Shown piece by piece: positions 34,263 to 46,015 of a stretch of DNA of 64,000 nt. A program made the position numbers and the translations under genes. The notes beneath the pieces are model-generated. The model saw only the letters and a list, made by a program, of their open reading frames with translations, searched no databases and had not been told where the DNA came from. The DNA comes from Gordionus sp. m RMFG-2023 (taxonomy: Eukaryota; Nematomorpha; Gordioida; Chordodea; Parachordodidae). The number at the start of each line of letters is the position of its first letter. Positions within the stretch are counted from its first letter, which is position 1. The DNA lies in contig NC_088777.1 in assembly GCF_954871325.1 (NCBI RefSeq), forward strand, positions 16,097,366 to 16,161,365. Direction: 5' to 3'.

Positions 34263-35668
34263 CAGGCGCGTACGCAGGAATTTGGACTGAGGAGGGGGGT
34301 GGGGTAATAAAATTTTTTAAGAAATATTGAGCATAATTTATTAGGACTAATAACTTTTCTAATACACAATTTTGAATGAATGTGAATTATAAAAAAATTA
34401 TATATACCTCTGCAGGGCTCTGTTATTCTTCTTAAAAAGATAATGTTCTCTCATTAGTTTACTAATGGGAAGAGTTGCTAATAATTATTTTAATACATTG
34501 GGAATATAATCTAAAATGTGTTTGAAATAATGCAAAGCATCCATAGAATTTTTTGGGACTATATCAACCGTAGTTAATCTTTTAATCATAGTTATTCAGC
34601 TAATAAGGCATCATAAGATACTTTAACATCTTCATGATAAAAATTTAATAAATATTTATTTTTTTTCTATCATCATCTGAAAAATGTTGAAGGCTTTTGT
34701 GGAAGTTCTGCAGATTGGTAAGTGCTGCATGATGAATTAAAAACCATTCATTTATTTGGGTTATAAATGTATCTAAGAGTAGGGATATTTGTTTTATAAT
34801 TCTTCAACTGATCCTATATTTTGTGGAAGTTGTGCAGATTGGTAAGTGTTGCATGATGAATTAAAAACCATTCATTTATTTGGGTTATTCTAAGAGTAGG
34901 GATATTTGTTTTATAATTCTTCAACTGATCCTATATTAATGTTTTGACGATGAGCTTGCTTGCTGCAAGTCAAGGGGGACAAATATTAAACACGTATAGC
35001 TCTGCCTTTGACTCAACAATTATATATAAAATATGAAATTCTTCATCAACATTAGCTCTGATTTCCTTGAGTTCTAATAAAATGCTCTCCGCTATTCTCA
35101 TCTTCTTAATCAAGTCAATGTCATGTTTTTGAAAAGTATTACATAAAATAATTGTATAATTAAATAATATATTCTAATGAGAAAAAAAATTTGGAATAAG
35201 TATTGAATCCAATAATTTTCTTGCTTCAGGAAATATTTAAATCAAACCATTATGATATTTCAGTAATAGCATTAATAATCGGCTCTTCTAACTCCATAAA
35301 AGCTGTTACTGCTTGATGTCGGCGACGTTGGACTAGCTTGCAATTTCTTTTTCTCTGTTGGACAAAGAGTTTCAGGGATAATTATTATTTGACTAGAAAT
35401 TTAGATAAATATTACGCCACTAATATTTGAAAGGTAAATATTACGCTAAGGAAAACTTGAAATCGAAATTAATTGATAAAATAACTTAGTAGACTAATGT
35501 GATAAATAAATGTAATTAAATATATATGAGATAAGAATAAATATTACAAATTTAAATTAATATTAACAATAATATTTTTGAAAAATATATTCCGGAACCT
35601 GCATTTTTTGGCTTTGGGGGTGGAATGGGATTTGTCCCCCCTGCCTCCCCCCGCTGCGTACGCGCCTG
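34263..35668 (-). mobile_element. hAT element H, 1406 bp, perfect 8-bp TSD
   Basis: Ends CAGGCGCGTACGCAGG and TGCGTACGCGCCTG, flanked by CTCCTCCT at 34255-34262 and 35669-35676. The interior is decayed, with no usable frame. It contains an about 120-bp tandem duplication near 34.7-34.94 kb. Ends resemble MITE G. Confidence 0.85.
34696..34937. repeat. about 120-bp tandem duplication inside element H
   Basis: Two units beginning TTTTGTGGAAGTT and ending CTTCAACTGATCCTATATT, nearly identical apart from one short deletion. Confidence 0.9.
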
Positions 35669-36000
35669 CTCCTCCTCATCTATATATAAATTTAGTATTT
35701 TTATAGGGTTTATTTAATAGAAACATATTTATATTTTTAAAATAAAATTGATCGGCTATAAAATAAAAATAAATTTTACCTGTCAATTCTCAGTTTTCCT
35801 CTATTCTCAGTTTACCTGTCAATTCTCAATTTAGTTATATCGTTAATACAGAAAACAGCTGTAGGATAGATGATTTCGATAAAATAATTAATACATAAAA
35901 ACAAAATTAAAATTTATCAAATCATTTTATTGTTCTTCGAATTGGATGAAGGTGCCTTTAGAAATTAAAAGAATTAATACAAATCAATTATAAGGATTAA

Positions 36001-36600
36001 CTAATTGATCAGTTTTCCACGATAGCCCAACTCAAAATAGCTTTGCATGTGATTGTAAAAGTTACTATAATCATAAGGAATAAATCCTTGTAAGAGCTGA
36101 ATAATATTCACAACAATTTCATCTCCTGAATTAGGACAGGTATTGATTGCTCGATATTTATTTTTCAAGATTCTAAAAAAATTTTCGATGGGATTTAGCT
36201 GAGGTGAATATGGTGATAGGTATTCAATCCTACTTTATAAGCATCGATAAGATGGCTTCTATGTATAGATGTATTATCCATTACAAAGATTACATCTGGT
36301 GTTAAAATAGAATCACGGAATAATAACCCATTCTCCTTCGATTATTTTATAAAGGATCCAATTCCTATTATACAAAGTATGCTTACATTTTTGTCCTTAG
36401 AGGATGAGAATTTTATTATTGACAGACATTGTATGGCGCCCTGGCATAGATTGGTGAACATGCAAGTTTATTTCAGTTTCATCTAAGAAATATAATTAAT
36501 CTCTTGGGATATTTAAAATCTTTGCACAGTAGATTTGGCCATTGATAAAATTTTCGTAACTATATCTATTTTTTCTTTATTCCAATATTTGTGTATTGTT
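36001..36600 (-). pseudogene. Tc1/mariner-type transposase remnant
   Basis: Minus-strand reading shows the three catalytic neighbourhoods in order: LDETEINLHVHQSMPG (first D, near 36.45-36.49 kb), DVIFVMDNTSIHRSH (second D, near 36.25-36.29 kb), then, after a shift, YLSPYSPQLNPIENFF (the PYSPxLNPIE block before the third acid, near 36.18-36.22 kb). It ends at a TAG (36001-36003). Several stops and at least two frameshifts. No TIRs or TA borders found. It lies within element F. Confidence 0.75.
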
Positions 36601-37799
36601 TTTGGTCTTTAAATTCTCGACTAAGATTGGGAATTTTCATTTAAATTGGAAAAATTAATACTACTATTGGATAATATAGATTCTATTCCATATTAAGCAT
36701 TTTTTTTATTACAAGAAAAATTAAAAAATATTTTTACACATTTTTTTAAATTAAATTACCAACACATTTCTTTTTATATTTAAACCTGATGTTTATTCTT
36801 AATTAATTGCTTGTCCATATTTAATTTCAATATGTATTAAATTAAAATAAAATCTTATTTTGAATAAAAGGGGGCAAACATTAAACGTCATGTAAGAAAT
36901 TATGTTGTAAATATATAATTAGTGATGAAAAATGAAATTTTTTTTCCCATCTTCTATGAGAATGCTTAAGTAAGATTTTTGATTAAATTTCATCTAAAAT
37001 TCTAAATTTTAATATTTAATTTTTTTTTAGAACTTCTTAATTGTATCCATTCATGTCGATAAAAATATGATAAAAAATTTACTTTATTGAAAATAAGCCT
37101 ATTACCCAAAACCGGAAATGGCTATAAAATAAATTGTTTTTTTATAGATACACTTTATATTTCCTATTGTACAAATTCCTAGAGTGGGCCAAGAATCATA
37201 ACACTTTAAATATAAGTAGTATGGTCATATACTATACAAAATATATAGTAATTTATTTTAAAAAAAACTGGGGAATATACTTGAATAAGAGCTTTAAAAC
37301 TAAAATCTGATTATTTTGCGTTTTTATTTACCAGAATTTTAAAATCAATTTATATGTAAAAATATATTTAAAAATTTATACCTGACACGAAACTTTTTAA
37401 AAAATATAAGACTCAGCCTGAACCAAAATTATATAAAATAAACCCGAGCCGGGCTGTGTTTTACAGACTTAATAGGAATACAATTTTTTGCTACCTATCC
37501 TTGTTGATTAGCAGAATTGTTAAAAGATACTTTAGATAGTTCCAGATACATCGTCTAAAAATGGATTTAAATATAGATATAACAAGTGATGCAAAATATC
37601 CCCATTTGAGCTGATTATTAAAAATGGTTAAATATTTTCGCTAGATAAAATATTACTTAAATCTCGAGATTTGGCGAATATATGTCAAAACTTTATTTTC
37701 CATCTATGAGCAATATCTTCAGGTTGCGTATTATTTTTCTGGATAAAATACTGAGTTAGCCATATTTAAAATTATTAAAAACATTGTCTAAAAACGTAT
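36601..37799. other. interior of element F, nothing recognised
   Basis: A+T-rich. A CCCGAGCCGGGCT block near 37445 resembles the G+C-rich core of the hAT MITEs, without readable ends. Confidence 0.3.
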
Positions 37800-38523
37800 C
37801 TAGATACAGACTCATATTGAAGACTCAAGTTCATAAGAACTATCTCTAGTCGACTCAAGTATATAATTCCTATTCACGACTCAAGTTGGAAGTCTAAAGT
37901 AAAAAAATGTAAAAAACATAACAAATATCTTAATTAATAATAACTAATTTGAAATATTCGTCCTCTAGTCTACTCAAGTTGACGACTTCGATTTATAAGA
38001 ATTATTCTATCTTTAGTCGACTCAAGTATATTATTCCTATTCACGACTCATTGGAAGTCCAAAGTAAAAAAATGTAAAAAACATAACAAATATTTTAATT
38101 AATAATAACTAATTTGAAATATTCGTCCTCTAGTCGATTCAAGTTGACGACTCGAGTTCATAAGAACTATTCGTTTTCTAGACGACTCAAGTATATAATT
38201 CGTACATGATGGAAGTCTAAAATAAAAAAATGTAAAAATAGAACAAATATCTTAATTAATAATAACTAATTTAAGATATTCGTCCTTTAGTCGACACAAG
38301 TTGACGACTCGAGTTCATAAAAATTATTCGTCCTCTAGTCGACTAAATTATATAATACGTATTCACGATCACGACCAAATTGAAAGTCTAAAGTAAAAAA
38401 TAATTGTTTTGTTAATTAATAATAAAAACGAATTTGAACATGAATCAACTTTCACGACTTGAATTAGTCGACTAATTCGACTACATACTCTGAGTCGAAG
38501 TCGGGTGAACTCGACTTATAAGT
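37800..38523 (-). repeat. right subterminal array of element F
   Basis: About four units of roughly 155 bp in mirror orientation to the left array, with ATTCGTCCTCTAGTCGACTC and AAGTCTAAAGTAAAAAAATG. Confidence 0.85.
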
Positions 38524-38656
38524 CAGGCGCGTAACCAATGGGAGGGAAAGGGGGAAATTTCCCCCTCCCCCATCTCAAATTTGGCTGTTTTCATAAATAA
38601 TTTTAAGCTAATAAAAATGTTACCCCCCCTATAGGGAAATCCTGGATACGTTACTG
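38524..38656. mobile_element. MITE G, 133 bp, 8-bp TSD
   Basis: Ends CAGGCGCGTAACCAATGG and GGATACGTTACTG; flanks TTATAAGT and TGATAAGT agree at 7 of 8. Related to the ends of H. Inserted in the right end of F. Confidence 0.75.
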
Positions 38657-41025
38657 TGATAAGTGAATTGTTGTAATCCAAATATTAGGTAAGATTTTAA
38701 CAATCTATGTTCCTTGAGCTTAGTTAGTAGTAATAAAATAACAAATTAACAATCAATTAATTAATATTTAAAAAAAACATTAGAAAATCAAATTGATCAA
38801 AAATTTATTTTATTAAAATTATTATGCTTAAGTTTTATTTAATTTCAATGAATTAAGAACAAGAAATACAATCACAAAAGTTGGCTATAATATTTCTACA
38901 ATAAATCAATGTATAATGAAAAGCACGTGGTAATGATGTATAGCGACAAGCAACGTTATTGATATTTTGTGCATTAAAATATAGTAAACGACATGATAAT
39001 TCTCAAGGAATGTTATATATAAATAAAAGAGATATCATTAAAAATAAATAAATGCAGCCTCAAAAATCGACATTTTCTTGAGGCCCCGTGGGCAAAATGC
39101 CTACCTGGTCTTATGGCCAGTTCGCCCCTTGTCATAGACTATCAAATATTATATTTTTGTATTCACATGTATTACCCATTAGATGTCAATCATAGATTGT
39201 GCTTTGATTTGACATAATAATATTATTATTATTGTTATTAATAATAGATATATAATTTTATATATTGTATTAAAATTTTATTTTTTCTTGTTAAACTTTA
39301 AATAAAATAATAAATAATCTTGCTTCAAATAGTATATAAATTATTTCATAGAATGTACATATTTGATATAATATATTACGTTAATTTTTGGGAGATAAAA
39401 CAAACTTAAACATGATACTTGTTAAGAATTTGCGAGATCTTTTAAGACCGTAGTTTAAATAGTTAAAAGGCCTCAGGATTTAGTATTATAAGGTTCTTTA
39501 CATTTGAGTGCTCAACCGTAAATAGGCACCCATTTAGATTCCTCTCAGGTAGTCTTTCATTTAGGGCAAAAATAATTGTTATATATTTTTTTTAATGTGT
39601 AACGAACTTACTTTTTAAAAGTTAAAATTTTTGCGTATCATTTACCATCATTATCTGATAATTTTTATGTTTAAATTACTGTTTATTAGTTATAATATCT
39701 CATATATATTAAGCATTCTTGTAGAAAGTTGGTTTAGTCTAGGAAGGGTATAATTGAAAAAATAATAGCACATTTTTTTAACCAAGTTAATTTGTTAATA
39801 AATTCAAATATAAATTTATTAGCCCCAGATTTTTACTAAAAATAAATATTATTATTTGTTATTTATTTATTCCAGGTAAAAAAATTTAATTGCAACTATT
39901 TCTTTATTTAAATTTTATTTGATTTAAAGTCTTAATTAAAATTTGTATTAAATAAAATAATTTTGTTCTAATAAAAAGATTATATTAAAAAAACTGGTTT
40001 AAATTTGTAAATTAACTTTCATGGTAACTAGTTAGTTTTGAAATGGAACTGTAATTAGTTACAATTGACTGTTTTAAAAATTTTAACTAATAACTGTAAT
40101 TAATTATCAAAGTTTTCACTATCATTACTTTTAAAAAATAACTTTTAGTAAAACTAATTCTAATGCTGATGCTTTTTCGTCAATTTGAGGTTTTTTGCTT
40201 TTGCTAAAATGTCAGCAAATGCTTTTTCTTTTCTTAAAATAGCCTCGATATAATTATTATAATATTAAATGCATAAAATTAATGAAAAGCCTATATAATA
40301 CATCTATCTATTAAAAGCAGCAGCAGAATGATTCTTTTTGAGCAATGAATTCCGTTTAGATGTAACATACCTTGTACAAGAATGCCTATTTTCAATCAAT
40401 AAATTTAAATTTTCCAACTCAAATCTCGTCAGGTTGTAATACTTATCCTAAAACTTATTTGTTGAGAACTTTTTTAAATTTGTATACAATTTTCTAAAAT
40501 TCAAATATCTTTAATAACTTTTGACAATTTGCTGATTTTGCCATTAATATATAGAACATGTTAATCTCTAATTTATAAACAAGAACTATATCACATTATT
40601 CTCTTCTCATTATATGAATTTTTATATTGAAATATACAAGCTCTCCTACACACCCCATAAAACAATAACTACCTAAACCCCTCCCACCTCCATACCCCCT
40701 AAATAATCCAAATAATATAAATAATGTTGACCCCCCCCATCAAGAACGACTTTTATATACAATTTGTGAGAGATTAGGGTTAATCCCCATCCCCGTCATT
40801 TTGGAGGGGCTTCAGACTTTTGTTCCGCCTTTGACAATGTTTATATCGATAAATTCATATACTACTGGAATTAATTATAATATACATGTATTCTCTAATC
40901 AAAATATAATATAGAACATAAAATGCAATCTATGATTTATATCATTGATCGTTTCACTTATAACTTTACTTCGAGTGAACGATAAATCTTCTATTAAATT
41001 GATCTTTACTTCTCTAATTTCATTT
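38657..41025. other. intergenic with unpaired hAT-like ends
   Basis: Two G+C-rich blocks look like lone hAT termini: one ending CAGTTCGCCCCTTG at 39131, another ending TTGTTCCGCCTTTG near 40836. Otherwise A+T-rich, nothing recognised. Confidence 0.35.
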
Positions 41026-41514
41026 TCAAATTTTCTTTTTAACTTCATTAATTTTTTCTCTCTCTAACCCCAAACGGGACAGCGCGTCGGCGCATCTGTT
41101 TTGATTACCCGGCCTATGAATTATCTCATAGTCGTAATTTAAAATCGTGGCCCATCGTATTAAACGGTTATTTGTTATTTTATTTAGGTCTCTTTTATCA
41201 CCTAAGATATATTTTAAAGGTTTATGATCTGTAACCAAAATAAAATGACTTCCATAAGTATATTGATGAAACATCTCGATAGCGAACATGATCGCCGAAA
41301 CCTCTCGATCAATAGTGGCGTAATTCTTTTCAGCCGCCGAAAGTGTCCTCGATGCGTAAGCAATCGGTTTCTCCTGGCCAGTAAGAAATCGGTGTGCAAT
41401 AACAGCTCCTAAACCATCTTCGGCGTCACAAGAAATCACGACAGGAATATCGGCTAAATAAGGAATTATTGTATCTTCTTTTGATAATATTTTTTTAACT
41501 ATTAAATATTTCAT
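41026..41514 (-). pseudogene. Ty3/gypsy RNase H domain
   Basis: 162 open codons: VISCDAEDGLGAVIAHR (first acid, about residues 26-42), PIAYASRTLSAAEKNYATID (about 51-70), REVSAIMFA, LVTDHKPLKYILG (about 98-110) and RPGNQNRCADALSRLG (about 136-151). This domain degrades the RNA strand after reverse transcription. It continues from the damaged RT upstream. Confidence 0.85.
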
Positions 41515-42360
41515 CTTCTTTAGCTGACCAAAACCAACTCACATTTTTACTCGTTAGTCGGTGTAAAGGTGCACAAATAGAATGTAAATATTTAATAAAC
41601 GATTCATGATAATTTATTATTCCCAAAAACGAACGTGATTCTTTAACATTAGACGGTGTTTTACAATTTTTTTATAGCATTAATCTTATCTTCGGTCGGG
41701 TGAATTCCGAATTCATCAATAACATGACCTAAATAAGTAACTGACTTTTCTCCAATTTTAATTTTATTGGTCGTCGTTGTCAGTCCAGCCCTATCAAATC
41801 TTCTTAATACTTCTTCTAGATTAAGTATATGATCAAAATTATTCTCGCCTGTAATAATTACATCGTCTAAAAATACACTACCATAGGAATTCCATTTAAT
41901 AAGTTTTAAATAAAACGTTGAAATATTATCGGAGCGCTAGTCAACTCAAAAGGAATTCTTTGATATCGGTAATAACCGACATGAGTCGAAATTACTAAAG
42001 GGTTTCTACATTTTGGACTAACTTCGAATTGTAAAATGCATCTCTTAAATCTATCGTTGAAAATATTTTACCACCCGCGATCCTATTTGTCAGGTCGACG
42101 AAAGTTGGTAATAAATTGTTATCTATCGCTAAATATTTGTTGATTTTTACGAAAATCTCCGCATATCCTCACGGTATCGGATTTCTTTAAAATATTAACC
42201 GTTGGCGTAGCCCAAGTAATCGGAGCTATTGTTGGATCCACCTTCTCGATAACGCCTTTTTCCAAAAGTCTGCCCTACTCAGCTTCAACGGTTTGACGCA
42301 ACGGAAATGGAATTCTTCTATACGGTAGCGCAATTGGTACTGTGTTTGGTTGGATCTTGA
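41515..42360 (-). pseudogene. Ty3/gypsy reverse transcriptase, broken
   Basis: Minus-strand pieces: an RT-like N-terminal region with frameshifts, then YGSVFLDDVIITGENNFD with the catalytic (Y/F)xDD box as FLDD, followed by VTYLGHVIDEFGIHP. Stops and indels throughout. Confidence 0.75.
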
Positions 42361-42400
42361 TGACGGCTTCCTGTAATTATATTTGTTTCAATTTTTTTTA

Positions 42401-42808
42401 TTAACTAGCGGAAGATTTGAAACAATAGTATTTAAACTGAAATCTTTTATATTTATTATTAATTCGAACTTCTTCAGGTAGTTTTATATCAAATTCTCTA
42501 AGAAAGGGCATTCCAAAAATAAGGGAATTCTCACCCTTAACTACCCAAATAGGTAAAATTTTTAAAATTTTCTTTACATCGACTTCCACTAAACATTTAC
42601 CCAATACTTCGATCTTGATATGGTTATATCCTACAAGTTTATAAGCAGGTGATAATGGTGGTTTGCCTATGCGACTCCAGGTAACCTCATCTATCACACT
42701 TCGCGCCGCGCCAGTATCAAATTCCATAGTAAGCTGCAGCACATTGATCTTCGCATCGATTGTAGCTTTATTAGCAAAAGACAGGCGAGGTGTCCGTGGT
42801 AAAATCAT
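42401..42808 (-). pseudogene. Ty3/gypsy aspartic protease
   Basis: 135 open codons with MEFDTGAARSVID (catalytic DTGA at about residues 31-34) and the flap/second half GENSLIFGMPFLREFDIKLP. It follows the zinc knuckle with a slight overlap in another frame. Would process the polyprotein. Confidence 0.75.
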
Positions 42809-43395
42809 TTGTATAGCATGCGTCTACACTCTTTCGCTATGTGGTTTGCTTTTCCGCACCTAATACATATTACTTTTTTTTGACTGAAATTAGGTTTAAA
42901 ACTTGGTTTATAAAAATTATGGTTGAATGTGTTAGCATTATAATAATTATTATTATTGAATTTGTTTACGTTGTTATAATTGTTCCTAAAATAAGTATTT
43001 TTGGAACCTTGCATAGGCTTATGTTTAATTATTTTATTAACTTCTGTCAGGGTTTCCTTCTCCAATGAAGACAGCGCGATAGCTAGACGCACAGTATCTT
43101 CAAAAGTAATATTCCCTTCGGAATATTTTGACCGAAGTTCTTTGTCCAGCTCAGGTAACCCTACTCCTAAGATGAAAATATCTCTTAAGAGTTCATCAAC
43201 CGGCGATTTAAAACTACATAAAGTGCAAATGCTTTTTAATTTAATTGAAAAATCAATTATAGTTTCGTTATTTCTTTTTAAGATATAAAAATTGTTTCTA
43301 GGAAGAAAAATACTCGAGACATCCTTAAAATTTTTTTCTAAATTCTCGAGTAAAGTTAAATAATTTTGTTGTATTAGGATGATAAAAATTCATTA
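42805..43395 (-). pseudogene. Ty3/gypsy gag, C-terminal part with zinc knuckle
   Basis: Open from about 43395 to 42805. Contains a gag segment (NETIIDFSIKLKSICTLCSF, GVGLPELDKELRSKYSEGNI), an Asn-rich linker and one CCHC knuckle, CIRCGKANHIAKEC, near the end. The N-terminus is missing. Nucleic-acid-binding capsid protein of the element. Confidence 0.75.
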
Positions 43396-43998
43396 TATTT
43401 TAAAGGATTATATTTATATATATATTTACGAACCTGTTGTTAGCCATGTATTTTGTTTATTTTTATGGAAAAAGAAAAATTCAGTGGCAACAAAGGAAAA
43501 AGATGTTTATTTTTGTTTTAAAAAAGGAGAAATTTATGTATATACTAGCACTTATTATTTTTATGGAAATTTATGAATAAAGAAATATTTGAGAAGAAAA
43601 GATTCAATAATTAAGAAAGAAGAAAGTAAGGAAAGATCTATAATTAATACTTAAAAAGTGAAGAGGTAAAAGATCTATAATTAATACTTAAAAAAGGTAA
43701 AAGGTAAAAGATATATAGATTTTTGATATTTCGTTATTTCCTAATAGAATTTTTGTATTTCGTTACTTTCATTTTAATGGTGCCGTGTAGTTAATTTTTA
43801 CATAGGGGTTTATGTGGACACAAGTATTTTTAAAATCTTATTCAATTAGAATTAATTTTTAGATTTTAGAAGTAATAAATTAAATAAAGGGTTAAAGTGA
43901 AAAATGTTGAAAATTTAAAGAAAAAATTATAGGTTTCTTTTAAAGGAAATAAGGCTTAAAATTTGAATTATTTAAATGAGGATATGTTATTTTTCTAG
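43396..43998. other. purine-biased stretch, nothing certain
   Basis: A+G-rich with short duplications of AAAAGATCTATAATTAATAC near 43.63-43.69 kb. TGGTGCCGTG at 43778 could be a primer-binding site of a retroelement, but no LTR was found. Confidence 0.3.
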
Positions 43999-44178
43999 GC
44001 TCATAATAATAGGCATTCTTATATTAATAGCGTATCGGATGTTAAGAGTATACTTATTGAAATATTTAATAAATTTATTAATAGGTATGATTTAATTAAT
44101 AACGTTGTATTTATTGTTTTAATAATTTTAATAATAATATATTTTATTATATTAATAATTAAGGAAGAAAGGAATTAA
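43999..44178 (+). CDS. small unassigned frame with a membrane segment
   Basis: An open stretch between two stops. It reads INSVSDVKSILIEIFNKFIN, then a strongly hydrophobic run of Val/Leu/Ile/Tyr/Phe (about 20 residues), then KEERN and a stop. No clear Met start. Function unknown; low-complexity Ile/Leu codons can arise by chance in A+T-rich DNA. Lies just upstream of the gag-like frame. Confidence 0.25.
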   Translation, partial: AHNNRHSYINSVSDVKSILIEIFNKFINRYDLINNVVFIVLIILIIIYFIILIIKEERN

Positions 44179-44267
44179 ATAGCATTTTTCAGAGGTAAAA
44201 ACAAAGAAAGGAAAATCAGATATATCAGATAAAATAAATAATTCTTTAAGTATTAAAACACAAGATA

Positions 44268-45083
44268 ATGAATCTTTTACATTTAGTATTACAAGAGATA
44301 CAAAATAATAATAGAAATAATATAATTGAGGAAACTGATAAAATAATTAATCCGGTATTAACAGAAAGTAATTTAACATTTAAGGAAGTAGAAATATCGG
44401 GTCAAAATATTTTACATTCAATTCTTAAGGAATTGCAAGGTGATAAATCACATATAGGACAAACATTTTCGGACAATGGGAAATATAATCATATAGATAA
44501 ATCTTTAGAGAAGAAGATAAGGTCAGGGAAGATTATAGATCGAGATAACACAACAAATATTTTACAATTAATTTTAAGTGAGTTACGTAATAATAAGACA
44601 ATTATGCAGGAGAAAAGTATAAAGGAGGTAAATAATAAGACACTCGGTACAGGAGATAGCATACAAGATATTAATTTTACATCAAATACTTTAAATATGA
44701 TTGTAAAAGAATTAAAGACACAAAGGGACTTAATAAGGGATATGTCGCGTGATTTAAATAAGTTAATAAATATTGTAGAATATGGGATCGTAGGGGTCAT
44801 AAGGAACAGGATTGTTTTTATAATAAGAATAAAGTATTGGAGGGTATGAGATGTAATAAGTGTGGTTATAAGGGACATACTGAGGATAAATGTTATATTA
44901 AGGAAAAAATATTTGTGAGGGTTTCCCAATTAGAAATTCTAAAAATTTTAAATCTGCAACTTGTAATATAAGGGAAATAGACAATACATTAAATAAGAAT
45001 TTAAACAAGATTAATGAGTTTAAGGAACGTCGTTGTTTTAAGTGCAGAGAAGAAGGACATTTAGCTCTTAATTGCTTTAATTG
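44268..45083 (+). CDS. orphan gag-like protein with CCHC knuckles
   Basis: 193 open codons from 44268, with four repeats of an N-x-L-x-x-I-x-x-E-L helix: NLLHLVLQEIQNN, NILHSILKELQGD, NILQLILSELRNN, NTLNMIVKELKTQ (about residues 2-14, 48-60, 96-108, 141-153). After a shift come two zinc knuckles: CNKCGYKGHTEDKC (about 44.85-44.90 kb) and CFKCREEGHLALNC (about 45.03-45.08 kb). Knuckles after a helical region suggest a retroelement or retroelement-derived gag. No protease, RT or LTR is found nearby, and I cannot assign it to a family. Frameshifts indicate decay, unless splicing or shifting joins the parts. Confidence 0.5.
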
Positions 45084-45108
45084 ACTATATGAATCTAGGA
45101 GGTATAAA

Positions 45109-45363
45109 GTGGTCGAGAGACCAAATAATCATATTAATAATAATAAATTATGTCATAGTTTTAATAATAAATTTAATAATATGTTTTATAATGAATTGAA
45201 TATTTATAATAGTAGAGGGTATTATATTTATGATAAATGTAAAGCATTTAGGGAATATGGGAAGGATCAAGCGAGAGACACGAGGGTAAATTACAAACAC
45301 AATACGTACAGAGGTAGCATGGCAAAAAGAAGTTATGTTTTTCAAATGTTTTATTTTTTATAA
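45109..45363 (+). CDS. continuation of gag-like region, Asn-rich
   Basis: 84 open codons with Asn-rich sequence and a knuckle-like IYDKCKAFREYGKDQARDT lacking the second Cys and His. Probably the tail of the same decayed element. Confidence 0.3.
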   Translation: MVERPNNHINNNKLCHSFNNKFNNMFYNELNIYNSRGYYIYDKCKAFREYGKDQARDTRVNYKHNTYRGSMAKRSYVFQMFYFL

Positions 45364-45731
45364 GTTTATTTATTATCTACATCACAAAAATTTCTTTGAG
45401 TTTATATATATTTTTTATAATAACTAATATAAATATGTACAAAGTTAAAAAATAAAAAAAATATATAAATGATATTAAGGTAAAAGAAACCTTTAAACAA
45501 AGGATTTTAAAGTAAAAGAAACTAACATTTTTTACAATTTAAGTTAACAGAAAAATTTATATATTGAATAAACCTTCAAAAAATTTTATAAGTAAAATAT
45601 TATTTGCATCTTTAACAAATAGAATCCAAATTGAGGAAATATGGTCGTCGGGGTAGTGAATACATTATTATATAATTTAGTTTGTATTCTTTTCATAATC
45701 ATGGAAAATTACCATGGTTCATTATTTATAT

Positions 45732-46015
45732 CAGAAACCTTCAGTACCATTTGCACGGCCCGGGTTTTTATTTTTAGGACCGGATTTTTTTAAAAAAAAA
45801 ATTTTTAGACCCGGCCTTAACTTTTTAAAATTATATTATATTTATTTTTAATTTTTATAGCTAATAATGGTGATTCAAAATATTTGGTTTTAAAATATAC
45901 GGCCCGATCCGGGTATTTTCTAAAAAAATTTCAGGCCTGGCCCGAGTATTTAAAAAATTTTTAGGCCCGGCCGATGTACCCGGGCTGGGGTTAGCGCAAG
46001 ACCTGCAGGTCTCTG
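45732..46015. mobile_element. hAT MITE, 284 bp, perfect 8-bp TSD
   Basis: Ends CAGAAACCTTCAGTACC and GCAGGTCTCTG, flanked by ATTTATAT at 45724-45731 and 46016-46023. CCCGG/GGCCC-rich interior shared with 10176-10470. Confidence 0.85.

Larger units (their letters stand above)
33473..38523. mobile_element. large element F with terminal tandem arrays
   Basis: Left end TAGTGTTGTTAATAAGTCGA and right end near CTCGACTTAT, each followed inwards by inverted arrays of GAGTCGACTAGAGGACGAAT-type units. Its middle is now occupied by hAT H and a Tc1-like remnant. No transposase of its own is recognisable. The right tip carries MITE G. The end shape suggests hAT, but no target duplication could be read. 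Confidence 0.55.
41026..43395 (-). mobile_element. Ty3/gypsy retrotransposon fragment, gag to RNase H
   Basis: Minus-strand order gag - zinc knuckle - protease - reverse transcriptase - RNase H. Integrase and both LTRs are missing, and gag starts abruptly at about 43395. The gag-knuckle and protease frames overlap by a few bases; the RT is shifted and stopped. An old, truncated copy. Confidence 0.85.

Noticed and set aside
33473-38523. CRISPR-like regularity in the tandem arrays
   Set aside because: Units are about 120-155 bp, adjacent and opposed at two ends of a transposon-like element, with no spacers; not a CRISPR array.
41214-41412. Short frames on both strands
   Set aside because: Shadows of the RNase H domain at 41026-41514.
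43778-43787. TGGTGCCGTG as a retroelement primer-binding site
   Set aside because: Short match without a flanking LTR or a matching downstream polymerase; kept only as a remark.
44489-44929. 146-codon minus-strand frame rich in Ile/Leu/Ser
   Set aside because: Exact antisense of the gag-like frame that carries the zinc knuckles; no motif of its own.
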